Origin: Tetradesmus obliquus
Taxonomy: Eukaryota > Chlorophyta > Chlorophyceae > Sphaeropleales > Scenedesmaceae
Length of the DNA: 64,000 nt
NCBI GenBank assembly: GCA_030272155.1
Contig: CP126197.1
Coordinates: 5,882,001 to 5,946,000, forward strand
Direction: 5' to 3'
In this document: positions 47,226-59,936 of the stretch, one piece after another
Layout of the letters: the number at the start of each line of letters is the position of its first letter
How positions within the stretch are numbered: the first letter of the stretch is position 1
Notes under the pieces: model-generated
Told to the model about the DNA's origin: nothing
What the model saw: the letters and a program-made list of their open reading frames with translations, nothing else
The model's database searches: none
Translations under genes and position numbers: made by a program

Positions 47226-49508
47226 AGTGGCACCCCACCACCAGCAGCCTGATCTGCTGCTGCAGGATTTGCCGCTATGTGCTGTTCTGATGGCACGTCC
47301 CCCTGCAAGCCCAGATTATGCATCTCCAGGTGTTGCAGTGCTGTCAGGGGCTGCAGCGCTGCTGCCAGCTGAGCAAAGGTTGCCTCAACTAGGCCGCAGT
47401 CTCCATAAAAAGGCTCAGCAAAGTCTGCCGTGCGATCGTCAAACAAGTCATGTCCCAGGGTAAGAGCTTCCAGACGCGTCAAGCCACTGAGCGCGTGCAG
47501 GGCTGCTGCTGGCAGCAGCGTGTTAGGTTCGTCGTCCACACTGCGTGTGTGAGTGACCAACTCCAACCGTGTCAGCGGCAGCACCGCCCACGCCCGCTCC
47601 AGGCCTCTAATGGTGCCCCTCAAGTGCGCTGCGATGCTGACAGCTGTCAGCTGCTGCAGGCTCCCCAGCTGCTGCAGCTCCTCTACTGCTGGCTGTGAGG
47701 TGGGGAAGCTCAGGTCTAGCTGCTGCAGCCGGCAGAGCTGCAGCAGCGGCTGCACGCTGACATCGACTTCTTCAATGCTGTGGTCGCGGTTGCAGCTCCA
47801 CTTTAATGCACGCAGGCTGGCCGGGAGCTCGTCTGAAGGCAGCATCTCAGTGCCGCTGCACTCGAGGTATGTGAGTAACGTCAAGTGTGCCAGCTGCAGC
47901 TGCAGCTGCTCAGCTGCTGCTTGCACAGGCTCCCCTAGCTGCTGCTGCTGCTGCCGTTGCCTTGCACTGTACAGACCAGCAGCTCTCTTGATGTCGACTA
48001 CCAGCCGCTGCAGCTGCGGCAGCTGCAGATACACGAACTGCCCACTTCTAACGCGGTCAAATTTCAATGCTGTCAGCTGCTGCAGCACTGAAATGGGGCG
48101 CAGCACGGTGCTGCTGCAGTGGGTGAGCACGGGCCCACCCCGCTGCTGTGGCAGCACCTCCCAGCTGCGCAGCGCTGTCAGGCTGCACAGCGCAGCCAGG
48201 TGCTGCGGCGCGCTGAAGTCCATAGCACACACCAGCTGCGTGAGGGTGGCCGCTGGCAGATGCCGCAGGAAGCAACTTACCACTTGGTAGTGGTAATGCT
48301 GAAGGATGCTCTTCGGGGTACCTGTGTCTCCAGCTGCAGCCCAGCGACTGCAGCTGCAGCTTGCCGCTGCTGCGTGGTGCTGTGCCAACGCTGCGCGGCG
48401 CTGCTGCTGCCGCTGCTGTGGCTGTTCTTGCTGTGTGTGAGCCTGCCATCTCTGCTGCTGCTGCTGCTTTTGCTGCTGGTGCTGGTGCTGCTGCCAGTGG
48501 CACTTCTGCAGCCGTGAGCGCTGCTCCTGCAGCTGCCATTGCGTCATTCCAGAGCTTCGTGTCCTGGGTGAGATCATCAGAAAACCTTGAAGCCTGGGAC
48601 AGCAGGTTGACCAGTCCAAGGTGCCTCACAATGCGGCCATGCTGCCGCAGCCAGCCTGCCAACTCCAGCAGAGCTGTGTGCTTGCCTGCAAGCTCCACTG
48701 TCACGTCCAGCTGCTGCAGCAGAGGCGGCAGCTGCACAGCTAGCAGGTGCGATGGGCGCACGATGCCTACACGCAGCTCTGTCAGCTGCTGTAATCGCGT
48801 GATTGGCGACAGCACGTGCTGGTATTCTGGCTCAGGCATCCATCCAGGGCCGCCTGACAGGTCTAGCATGTGCAGGCTTGTTGGCAGCTGCAGCAAGACG
48901 CCTGAATAGCCAGCTGCCTAGTAGTTGCTGTTCAGCGTGAACCGCCGCAGGCCCTGCAGCTGCTGCTGCTGGTCCAGGGCCCCTGAAAGCGCTGTCGCGG
49001 CTGGCTCAAAAAGCCAGTCATCATGCTGGTCAAACTCTATTAAAGGCTGCAGCTGCAGCGCTTGCAGGAGGCGTGCATGCTGCTGCAGCCAGCTGGCAAA
49101 AGCTACAGCGTGATCTACGCTGTTCGTGCGCAGTGCTGCTGTCATCTGCCCTGCGCAGCGGCATTTCACCTGTGCGCACAGCTGCTTGCAGGACTGCAGC
49201 AGCCTCAGCAGCACATCCTGGTCATGGCTGATAGATCTGTTGCCCAACAGCGCTGCCTGCAGCTGGTCACACTGCAGCAAAGGAATGTGCTGCTGTCCTT
49301 GTGCAGTGCTGCACTGCCCTGCGTGGCCACCCTGCATGTTGCTCTGATGAGAAGCAGGCGTGACGCCTGCAGAAGAAGTCATGGCGCAGAGGATGGCTTT
49401 CAGTGCGACGAAGCTGGCCGGATGCACCAGCACGTGATGAATGTGAAAAGGCCCTGGCAGAGCTCGAGCTGTGCAAGCGTCGACTGTTTGAGCAATAGCA
49501 GCACCAGT
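46781..49508 (-). CDS. Leucine-rich-repeat protein, possibly interrupted
   Basis: Two large frames read as degenerate leucine-rich repeats of the RNI/F-box-associated type common in algae, with recurring LxxLTxLxxL blocks such as LQQLTELRVG, LQQLDLSFP and LTRLEALTLG. The upper frame (49508-48918) ends in TAG after RFTLNSNY. The same frame continues past the TAG with LQLPTSLHMLDLSGG down to about 48400. LRR coding then continues in another frame (about 48300-46781), with the change inside a CAG-rich Gln/Ala stretch. A Ser/Asp/Glu-rich acidic segment (SSDESDSSDESDLS) lies near the C-terminus. No start codon could be fixed. An exon ending at 49561 may lie upstream. It could be a pseudogene, a gene with an intron at the TAG, or two genes. 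Confidence 0.6.
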
Positions 49509-49561
49509 TCAACACGTGGCGGCCAAAAAGGTTGTATGATAAAGAGATCAAAGCGCTCACC

Positions 49562-50671
49562 ACTTGTGCCGTTGACTTGGCGGCTTGAGTCGGCGTCAGA
49601 TCACAAATGGTGCACACGGCAGCAAGGCTTGTCTGTGATGCCACAGCGACCGGAGCAACACTTAGATATAGTTCAGCGTGATGAAGAGATGTAGAAAATT
49701 GATCTGAAGCTTCACAACGCAGCGCCAGGCATGTCCCTGATGGCGATGACGACTACTGTCTTGTCCTGTCTGTGTCATGTGCTGACCGAACCTTGGAGGT
49801 TCAGTCACATGATTGGGGCAACGACATTGCTGTTGGCAGTGGTAAAAGCTTAAATCTATTAAGTCTATAAAGCTCTAGATGCAGTTTTTGTTGCTGTGTA
49901 CCCGATCCAAAAGACATGCTGCATGGAAGTATGCATCCATGTGGTGACCTGATGTACTGCAGGCACTGTTTGCTCCTTCCAGGTTCTGGCTACTGGAAAT
50001 GCACTCTGCTTGTGCACAGCCATTGTTGGGTAACCAAAAGCCTTTTGGTTGGGTAACCAAAAGCCTTTTGGCAAAAGGTGATTACACTTGCAAGTTCAAC
50101 TCGAACGAGAAAATGTGCTGTTTATCGCGGCAATGGCGGCCATCAACAATCAGCATAAGCACCTGTGGTCACCTTTACAATACATCGCGCCTACAACAGC
50201 TGTGCACAGCCAGACTGTCTGCATGTTAGAAAAAAAACACATGCCAACGATCCAATTCAGCTGTGGGCATCAAACTATGACAGCAATCGGCGCCTCTAGT
50301 GGCGACAGCAGCGCGCGTTCGCTGTCATACACCTGTTGGTTTGTGACTTCACAATCATGCTGTTACACAGCCGTGCGAAGTGCTGTGCTGAAGCACCAGC
50401 AGCCTGTCCCAGGCGCTGCCTGCTGCCGTCACAGCACGGTGCGCCTGCTGCTGTGCCTGCTGTTGCGCCCTCCTCAGGGCCTGAGGCTCAGGCCATGCTG
50501 GCAGCAGGCCTCCTGCTGCACCTGCTGCTGCGCCTGCCTCAAGCCATGCTGCTGCGCCTGCACATGCCATGCTGCTGCTGCGCCTGCACATGCCATGCTG
50601 CTGCTGCGCCCTTCTCAGGCCATGCTGCTGATGAGCCCTTCTCAGGCCCTGCTGCTGCTGCTGCGCTCCCA
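49562..50671. other. Region between LRR gene and TPLATE
   Basis: No exon is established. It holds the 3' flank of TPLATE and probably the 5' end of the LRR gene. A 24-25 bp unit (TTGGGTAACCAAAAGCCTTT and onward) is duplicated at 50026-50073, next to a CAAAAGG remnant. TTACA at about 50363-50367 is a candidate TPLATE poly(A) signal. Confidence 0.45.
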
Positions 50672-50690
50672 TCAGGCCATGCTGGGACAT
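50500..50690 (-). repeat. 3' UTR minisatellite derived from the TPLATE coding end
   Basis: Units of about 27-30 bp containing CCATGCTGCTGCTGCGCC alternate with TCAGGCCATGCTG. The latter matches the last TPLATE codons (PSMA and stop) at 50672-50690. Stop-bearing coding-end copies thus extend into the 3' UTR, as for the P450 gene. Confidence 0.65.
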
Positions 50691-51104
50691 GCGGCGCGCC
50701 TCCACTCCGCCAGTGCAGCTCGCCGCAGCACGGAGCCTGCGCGGCTGGCCTTGGCGGCAGCATGCGCCTCTCGCGCCTGGCAGCAGCAGCAGCAGCAGCA
50801 GCGGCAGGGTACGGCACAACAGCAGCAGCGCGCAGTGGTGAGATTCGCACTCCTAGCAGTTCTCCGCCAGCAAGCAACCATGGCATGCATTGGTGTAAAA
50901 GTTGCTGCTGCTGCAGCAGCAGTGGTGGTGGTGCCTGAGCGTCTCAGTGCGCCGGCCACCCCCGTCCGCCTACCTTGTCGCAGTCTGCTGCATGCTTCTC
51001 CAGCGCCGTTTGCTGTGCCGCCGCCTCCTCGGCAGTAGGCGGCAGCTCCTCGTCGTCCGCGTCACTGTCCTCCTCGTCTGCCTTGGCGCGCAGCCTGGAC
51101 AAGT

Positions 51105-51140
<36 letters not shown>

Positions 51141-51620
51141 GTCAGCGCAGCACAATCAGCGCGGCAGGTGCGGATGATGCTTGCTGGCCAGCCTGATCGT
51201 TCAAGTTCAACTCCAGCTGTACAGCTGGCGAGCTGCACATGCCAGTCAGAGGGCTTGCAGCTGTCCCATGGTTGACACACAAGTGCTGGGCAGTGCATGC
51301 TGACTCTTGGGGACACGCAAGCAGCTGCACTTTTTAGACGAAAGCAACTGCAACTGACAGCAGGCACTCAGTAGCAGTACAGCCCACCCAGCAGCACGCA
51401 GCAGCAGCAGCAGCAGTACCAGCCCACTCACTTCTTGCCAAATGTCGGCAGTGGCGGCAGCTGCAGCGGCGGCACAGCAGCCGGCGGCGGCATGACTGCT
51501 GCTGCTGCCGCCAGCTGCTGCGCCAGGCGTGCGATGCAGGGGTGCAGCATGGTCTTGCCGCGGCTGGGGCGGGGCGGGGCGGCGCCTGCCACCACACCCA
51601 GCGACAGCGTGCCCTGCGGC

Positions 51621-51670
<50 letters not shown>

Positions 51671-54350
51671 GCATGAGGCGCAAAGGTTTCAAACAGAGCA
51701 GGTTGTTCTTGCCACCTCAGCCTGCGCACTCTGCAACAGCCTGCCTGGCTCCCCGTATTCCCCCCCCCCCCCCCCACTTGACCCCATGATCACTACCTGC
51801 GTGCCAAGCACTCACCCAAGGCTGCAACATACACATGAGAACAGAGCAACTGTCTGCATGACCGAGCACCACAGGAAGCCCGCCACCAGGTTTGCTGTCA
51901 GCATTCTGGTGTTGACTTAACGCAGCTGCTACCCCCGCACCTGGCTGATGTCTCTCAGCCACGCCTCCGGCTGCTGCTGTATGGCCAGCAGCACCTCATG
52001 GCTGCTGGCACGCACCACCAGCTGCACCGCACCACGCAGCTGCTGCTGCTGCTGCTGCTGCTCGCCGGCCTGCTGCTGCTTCTGCTGCCCATCTTGCTGC
52101 TGCTGCTTGCCATCCTCCTTGGCTGCATCATGAGCAGCCGTAGCTGCATCTGCAGCAGCTGCCCCATCTGCTGCAGCAGCAGGCTCTGGCATGAGCTGAG
52201 CCGCCACCATGATTGCCAGCGTGTCTGCTGTGTGTGTGGTGGGGCAGGCCACAAAGGCGGCCTGTGCGCCACACACCACGGGCAGCATGTGTGCCCAGGC
52301 GCAGTGCAGCGGCTGGCGCGCCAGTGCTGACAGCAGCAGCAGCAACCCGTCAAGGCCCGGCCACACAGCAGTGCCAGACAGCTCCACCTGGCAGGAGGGG
52401 GTAGGGGCAAAGAAGCAGGGCAGAGTGATGCATGGTGGGTCGAGCAGTCAAGGCAGTGTGATGCACCATCCAGAGAGGTCTGGCATATGCAGCTGGGCAT
52501 GCATAGCAATGCCAGACCGCTCCACCTGGCAGCTGGTGAGCAAGCAGCAGGGCAGCAGGATGCACCAGACTCGTGGAGAGGTGTGGCATGTGCAGCTGGG
52601 GATGCAATGCTCTGGCAGCTGAGATGCAAGGCGCCACCTCTGCTTTTGTTGCAGAACACAGCACCGCATCCTCAGCAAGTAAACATGCCATATTGCTGCA
52701 GCATTGCCGCGCAGCACCACACAATCACACATGATGCAGAGGCCGCACAGAGACACAAATGCCGCGCAAAAGCCCATGCTGCACAACCACACACGCTGCA
52801 CAACCCGCACCTGCACCGGCAGCTGGCCCACAGCGCCAACTTGTCCTGAGCACTGGCTGGCGGGCAGGCGGGCGGCACTTACATGGCAGCTCAAACTTCA
52901 TACATCGACTACTGTTACAACTGCAAAACAAACCGCCACATGCCAGCAAGCACACATGCCACACTGCTGCAAGCATTGCCGCACCCGCACTACACACACA
53001 ACCTCATATGCAGGGGCCGCACCACCGCACCTGCACCGGCAGGCTGGCCCACAGTGCCAGCATGTCCTGAGCACTGGCTGGCGGGCAGGCGGGTGGTGAC
53101 AGCTCAAAAGTCATACATTGACCTCTGTTCCAACCCAAAAACAAACAGCCACTTGCTAGCAAGCACACATGCCACACCCGCGCTACACACACAATATCAT
53201 ATGCAGAGGTTGCACCAACGCACCTGCACCGGCAGGCTGGCCCACAGAGCCAACATGTCCTAGGAAGGCAGCAGCGCTTGACAGCTCGTAACGTACCAAG
53301 GTTCCAGCGCTGCATTGTTGCAAACAAAACACACAGCATGCAAACAAGCAAACATGCCACCTTGTTTGCTGCAGCATTGCCGCACAGCGCCACACCAAAC
53401 ACACACGCTGCACAATCCGCACCTGCACCGGCAGGCTGGCCCACAGCGCCAACATGTCCTGTGCGCTGGCTGGCGGGCAGGCGGGCGGTGACAGCAGGTG
53501 TGCCATGCTGATGGACAGCGGCTGGCAGGCCAGGGCAGGCGCAGACGCAGCCTCTGAAGCGAGCTGCGGCACGGGCAGCAGCAGCCGCGCATGCACCTCC
53601 AGGCGGCCGTAGCTGCGGCACGCAGCCACACGCAGCGGAACACAGATGCAGCATGTCAGGTGGGGTGGGGTGGCTCAGCTGAGGAGGCTTGGCTGGCTGC
53701 AGCCCGGCGAGCCGCCCCAGAGACGACAGGAGTTTGGTGCTGCAGCACATCTTATTATAGCACTAGCAACAGCAACAGAAGGATGTCACCCCCGCTCACC
53801 CCGTGGGCAGCAGCTTGAAGCTGTGCTGCCCACCCTCAATGACAGCAACTACCCAACCACCACCACCACCGCCACCATCACCAGCAGCACGCCGACCCCA
53901 CTCACCCCGTGGGCAGCAGCTTGAAGCTGTGCGCCTCCGTGGGCAGCAGCTTGGGCATCAGCAGCAGCAGAAGCGCAGGAATCAAACTACAAAACATCAG
54001 CCCCGCTCACCCCGTGGGCAGCAACTTGAAGCTGTGCTGTGCCGCCTCTGTGGGCAGCAGTCGTGGCAGCATCCAGCTGGCCTCACGCCGCTCAGCACGC
54101 GCTGGGCCCACCAGGCGCACCGCCACCTCCACACCCTCCAGGTCAACAGGCAGCCTGACGCAGCAGCAGCAGCAGACGCAGCAGCAGCAGCAGCATCAGC
54201 GGCAGCAGCAGCGGCAGCAGCGGCGGCAGCAGCATCAGCGGCAGCAGCAACAGCATCAGCATCAGCAGCAGCAGCAATAATGTGTGAGTATGCGCATGTG
54301 TGCGGCCCACCAGGCGCACCGCCACCTCCACGCCCTCCAGGCAGCCTGAC

Positions 54351-54386
<36 letters not shown>

Positions 54387-56687
54387 GCAGCAGCAGCAGC
54401 GCTAGTGAGTATGTGCATGTGTCTGGCCCACCAGGCGCACCGCCACCTCCACGCCCTCCAGGCAGCCTGACGCAGCAGCAGCAGCAGCAGCAGCAGCAGC
54501 GGGGGCAGCAGCAGCGCTAGTGAGTATGTGCATGTGTCTGGCCCACCAGGCGCACCGCCACCTCCACGCCCTCCAGGCAGCCTGACGCAGCAGCAGCAGC
54601 AGCAGCAGCAGCGGCGGCAGCAGCAGCGCTAGTGAGTATGTGCATGTGTCTGGCCCACCAGGCGCACCGCCACCTCCACGCCCTCCAGGCAGCCTGACGC
54701 AGCAGCGGCAGCAGCAGCAGCAGCAGCGGCGGCAGCAGCAGCGCTAGTGAGTATGTGCATGTGTCTGGCCCACCAGGCGCACCGCCACCTCCACGCCCTC
54801 CAGGCAGCCTGACGCAGCAGCGGCAGCAGCAGCAGCAGCAGCGGCGGCAGCAGCAGCGCTAGTGAGTATGTGCATGTGTCTGGCCCACCAGGCGCACCGC
54901 CACCTCCACGCCCTCCAGGCAGCCTGACGCAGCAGCGGCAGCAGCAGCAGCAGCGGCGGCAGCAGCAGCGCTAGTGAGTATGTGCATGTGTCTGGCCCAC
55001 CAGGCGCACCGCCACCTCCACGCCCTCCAGGCAGCCTGACGCAGCAGCGGCAGCAGCAGCAGCAGGGGGTGAGCATGAGCGCGCAGGGGAGGTTGAGGGC
55101 ACTTGCCTCCAGGCATGGTGCAGTGATCTGCAGATGCTACCCTCTCCTTCCTGTGACTGCGAGAAAAAATGTCAGGACTTGCTCAGCGGCTTCAGGCTGT
55201 GTACAGCTGCAGAGGCTTTGGTGGCAGTAGGCGCAGCAGGTAGGCCAAAACGCAAGCCACAACACCACAGCCTCCTATAACAATGCGCCACCACCGCACC
55301 TGTTGAAGGCGCGCAGCACGACACTGATCTCCCCAGCAGCGCTGCCAGCACCCGCAGCAGCACTGTAGCGCCCAGCAAGCACCAGCGGATCATTGGGGCC
55401 ACTCAGCTCCTGCCAGCCACTGGCACCACCTGGCAGGCTGTCCCAAAACCCTGCCTGGTCCAGCCTAAAGCCTGACTCGGCACTAAACACCGGCCCAGTG
55501 GCGTCAGTGAGCCCTGCAACTGCCATGGTAGTGCCGACAGAGCCTGCCGCTGAACCGCTGAGCCCGCTGAAACCTGAACCTCCGCTGCCGCCAGCACCAA
55601 ATAGTCCACCCAGCTGCGCATTGCGCCTGCTGCTGCCGCTGCTGCTGCCGCTGCCAGCAGCAGCAAGTCCTCCAGCACCTGCTGCTGCTGCTGCTCCTGC
55701 AGCGCGGCTGTCCTCCTCTGCCACATTAGCCAGTGCCATGGCCAGCTGCCATTTGAATAGTCTATGCCGGCGGCTGCGGCGGCTGATGAACAGCGTCGCG
55801 CTGCGCGGGCCGCCAAACGGATAACCCCAAACGCCGCTCGCTACATCTGGCGCGCCAACAGCGAATGTTGCGACTGCCGCACGGGCCTTGCGGGCCTTCT
55901 TTGCTGCCTTGGCCGCCCGCCGCTGCGCGCGCCGCTCCTTGCCAGCAATGCCGCCACCGGTCAAAGCGTTAGTTTGACCGTCTGCATTGTTAGTTTGACC
56001 GCCGAGCTGCAGCCCGCTGAGGGGGTTGTGCAGCGCAGGGCCACCGGTGTCACTGTCAGACGAGCCGCCTGCAGCAGCATCGCTGCCGCTGCTGCCACCA
56101 CTCTTCGAGGACTCATCACTGCTGCTGCTGCTGCTGGATGACTCAGCATCATTATTGTCATCATCACTCGAGGAGTCTGCTGTGCGGCGGTTGCCGCCGC
56201 CTCTCCTGCGCCCTGAACCGCCGCCGCCGCCGCTTTTGCTAAGCCCTAGCCTCCGCTTAAGCCGCTCCTCCCTGCTAAGCCCTGCTGGCCCCTCATCCTC
56301 ATCGTCACTGCTGTCACCGCCGCCAAACCCTAATGCGCTGAACCCTGCCACTGCGTTATACCCTGATGGCAGCGCTGCCTTGGCTGCTCCTGGGCCGCTG
56401 CTAGGTGGGGGTGGTGCCATAGCAAAGGCAGGGCCGCCTGCGTGTGCTGCTGCCACACCTGAGCCGGCTGCTGCTGCTGCTGCTGCTGGGTCTGCTGCTG
56501 CTGACAGCATACGTACCATGCGCTTGCACCACTCTCGAGTGTCGACGCCTGCAACAGCAGGTGAATGATGTATGGAAACGCAAGCATCAGCATTAGCAGA
56601 CAGTGCCAGGTGCGCAGAGGAACCAGCACGTGCAGACTGCTGGGCAGCTGAAAGGGCACAAAAGTTTTTCATTGCAAGAAACATAAT

Positions 56688-56724
<37 letters not shown>

Positions 56725-57028
56725 ATTTGAAAACAAGGCCACCCAGCATGCAGTCCTTCCCCGCTCACCCGCTGCGTCTTGTGGCCCCAAAGCCTTGACC
56801 AGCTCAAGCACAGCCTCACCCTCAGCCATTCCAAACAAAACAGGTACCAACAGCAGCAGCAGCAGCAGCAGCAACCACAAAAACATACACCAACCCCACT
56901 CACCCGCGGCGTCTTGCGCCCCCACAGCCTTCACGAGCTCAAGCAGCTTGCGAGCCAGCACAGCCTCAGCAGGGCCAGCAGCAGCAGCCGCAGCAGCAGC
57001 GCCATTGGCTGCAGTGCTGCTGCTCTGC

Positions 57029-57066
<38 letters not shown>

Positions 57067-57881
57067 GCTTGCTGCGCAGCTGGCCTGCACCACCCAGGCC
57101 AGATACTGCAGCACTGTCAGCCCCACCTGCAGCCAGCAGCAGCAGCGGGCGCAGTGGTTTGGCGCCAGGCGTGTGTGCAGTAACAGGCAGTGGTAGAAAC
57201 ATGTTGATTTCGCAGCACTGTCAAGCCACATAGGCAGTCTGCTGCGTTTGTGCGCTGGCTCTGCTCATAACACACTGGCGGCACACACCAATCAGTGGCC
57301 ACCCTGGATGGCTGTCCAGCCCACCCACGCAACTGCAGAACAATGAAAACATTAAAACATTGGTGTTCCAGTCAACAATGCATCTCCCCGCCTGCAGTCC
57401 GTCGCTGCGGTACTCTGGCATCTCCACCCACCACTTGCATCGACTATCAACAGCCTCCCACCCCCAGCACCACCTCATCCCTCGCCCACCACCCATGATG
57501 GCATGCAGCCAGTACCTCTGCCCACCTGCAGGCCATCGCTGCGGTACTCGCGCATCTCTACCAGTGCCGAGTCATGGCCCACAAGCCTTTGTGGGGCCCA
57601 CACCCTCTAAGAAAGCCAACCCCCCACCCACGCCCCGGCGCAGCTGCAGGCAATCGCTGCGGTACTTGGGCATGTCTACAAGCCCACCACCAGAACCCCC
57701 TACCCTGCTGCCCACCTGCAGGCCATCAGAACCTGCAGACATAACTAAGCTTGCACCCCGCTCACCTGTAGGCCGTCGCTGCGGTACTCGGGCATCTCCA
57801 CCAGCGCGGAGGCTGCCGCCGCGTCAAACGTGGTCTGCGCGCCAGACTTGTCGCGCCCCAGGTTGGACTGCAGGGTGGCGG

Positions 57882-57913
<32 letters not shown>

Positions 57914-58879
57914 GAGAATTGGAACATGCATTGCTGGCTGTGCGTTGTGCTGCAGCCTGACTGTGCAGCGAGGACCAGCAGCTGCTACACAGCTGCCATG
58001 CAGGACGCCTACACACGTGCGCCACCTTAGACGGTGGCTGCACAGAGCAAGGGCCTCTTAGAAACGCCCCCCCCCCCCCCCCCCCCGGCACCAATCCTGA
58101 TGTGACGCTGAAATATCACCAGCCAGGCTCACCAGCTGCGGCACGGCCCACTTCTTCAGCAGCAGGCCCCCGGCTCACAGCCCCCTGCCAACCACACCCC
58201 AAGCCCGCACCCCGCAACAACAGACACCGATCAACAGCACACCTGTGACCTCATAATATTCTGATTGAAAGACGCAGAGTGTCCCTTCATATGTATCAGC
58301 ACATGTGCCAAGCGGTCAAAGGAAAATAAAATGATCAACATGCAGATGCAACAACATGACTTGCTATGCCTCACCAGCTGCGGCATGGCCCACTTCTTCA
58401 GCAGCAGCCCATCCCGTGCACTCGCCGCCAGCTGCCGACACCTTGCATCCCCTTCCCCCTTGACACTCCTCAGCAGTGCATCCTCCAGCCAGGCAAGCAG
58501 CAGCCCCCAGCTCTCATCAAACAGATTAGGCAGCTCCAAATAATGCGCGGCAACCCACAGCACGCGAGGCCGCACTGCATGCGCAAGCCCCCGCCACTCG
58601 GCGAGCTCGCGGGCCAGCAGCTGCTGCAGCGCTGCTGCTGCGGATTCGGCGGTGCGGGCGAGGCTGCCGGAGGCGTCCCAGGGGCTGAGCTGCGGCAGCA
58701 TGCGGCCGCCGTTGGCCCTGCGTAGGCGCGCGGCAGCGGGCGGGCGTTATTGTTACACGGCATGCGGCATCAGCACACAGCAGGGAGGACACACGAAAAT
58801 CTGGGCAGCGTCGTGTGCCTGCAGAAGACTGTGTAAGTCTGCAGAACACACGTCGAGACAAGTCATAGTCTCGCAGTGT

Positions 58880-58922
<43 letters not shown>

Positions 58923-59896
58923 TCACGAGTGGTGGCTTGGCACAGGCCCCTTCCCCACCACAACAAGGCCAGCAAACAGCACCAACGGCACAGAGAGCGG
59001 TAGTTTCGGAAACCAACACAGCAGCAGCAGCAGCAGCAGCCCCCACCTGTAGATGGCCTTGAGGCTGTCATAGCTGTCATAGCTGTCAGCTGTCATAGCT
59101 ATCGTAGCCTGCTTGCATGCCCCACATGTGTTCTGCCTGCCCCAGGTTGCCCCACAAACACGCTCTCACCTGTAGATGGCCTTGAGGCTGTCGTAGCCGT
59201 GCAGCCGCAGCACGCCCCGCACCGCCTGGCACGCCGCTTGCAGCAGCGTCAGCCACGCGTCAACAGGCACCGTGGTCAAGTTCACACTCGCCAGCGGCGG
59301 CAGCGGCGGCGCGGGCGGGTTGCCGGGCATAGGAGGGGGCACCAGGGGCTCCCAGTGAAGGCAGGCGCGGCTGTGCTGCAGCGCAGTGACTGCGGCACCC
59401 AGCCAAGTGACGACTTGCGCTTGTAGTGACGCCACTACGGGTGACACTGAGACATCCTCAGGACCAAACTGCGGCCGTATAGGGTTGGGTGGTGGTGCGG
59501 GTATTGTTGCTGCTGCTGCTGGTGTGGCGGAAGATGGGGAGGCAGGGGAGGTGCCCGCTGCTGCTGCTGCTGCTGCCATGGCTGCCACAGCGGCTGCTGC
59601 TGGGTTGCCGTCAGTGGTACTGGCCGGTGAGACCGGCACATCTGCTGCTGCATCGGCTGCAGCAGATGCATCCTGCTGCTGCTGCATCTGGCCGTTCTGT
59701 GAGGCTGTAGCAGCAGCGGCAGCCGCCGTCGCTGCTGCTGCTCCTGGTGCCGGCTGCGGCACTGGCTTGCCCAGGGGCAGCTTGAGTGCTGCGTCTGCTG
59801 CTGGGTGCTGCTGCAGCACCTCCAGCAGTGTGCACACCAGCTCCTGCTTCAGTGTGGCGGGCAGCTGGGCCCTGGGGGGGGGGGGGGGGGGGGGGG

Positions 59897-59936
<40 letters not shown>

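Noticed and set aside
46781..48619. A single intact 612-residue LRR protein starting at 48619
   Set aside because: The N-terminal part of that frame is a Gln-rich CAG translation, and clear LRR sequence continues upstream in another frame, so the frame start is not the real gene start.
55393..56568. Plus-strand Pro/Ser/Ala-rich frames in the TPLATE region
   Set aside because: They lie antisense to the large TPLATE exon 56548-55300, and their composition reflects reversed low-complexity codons.
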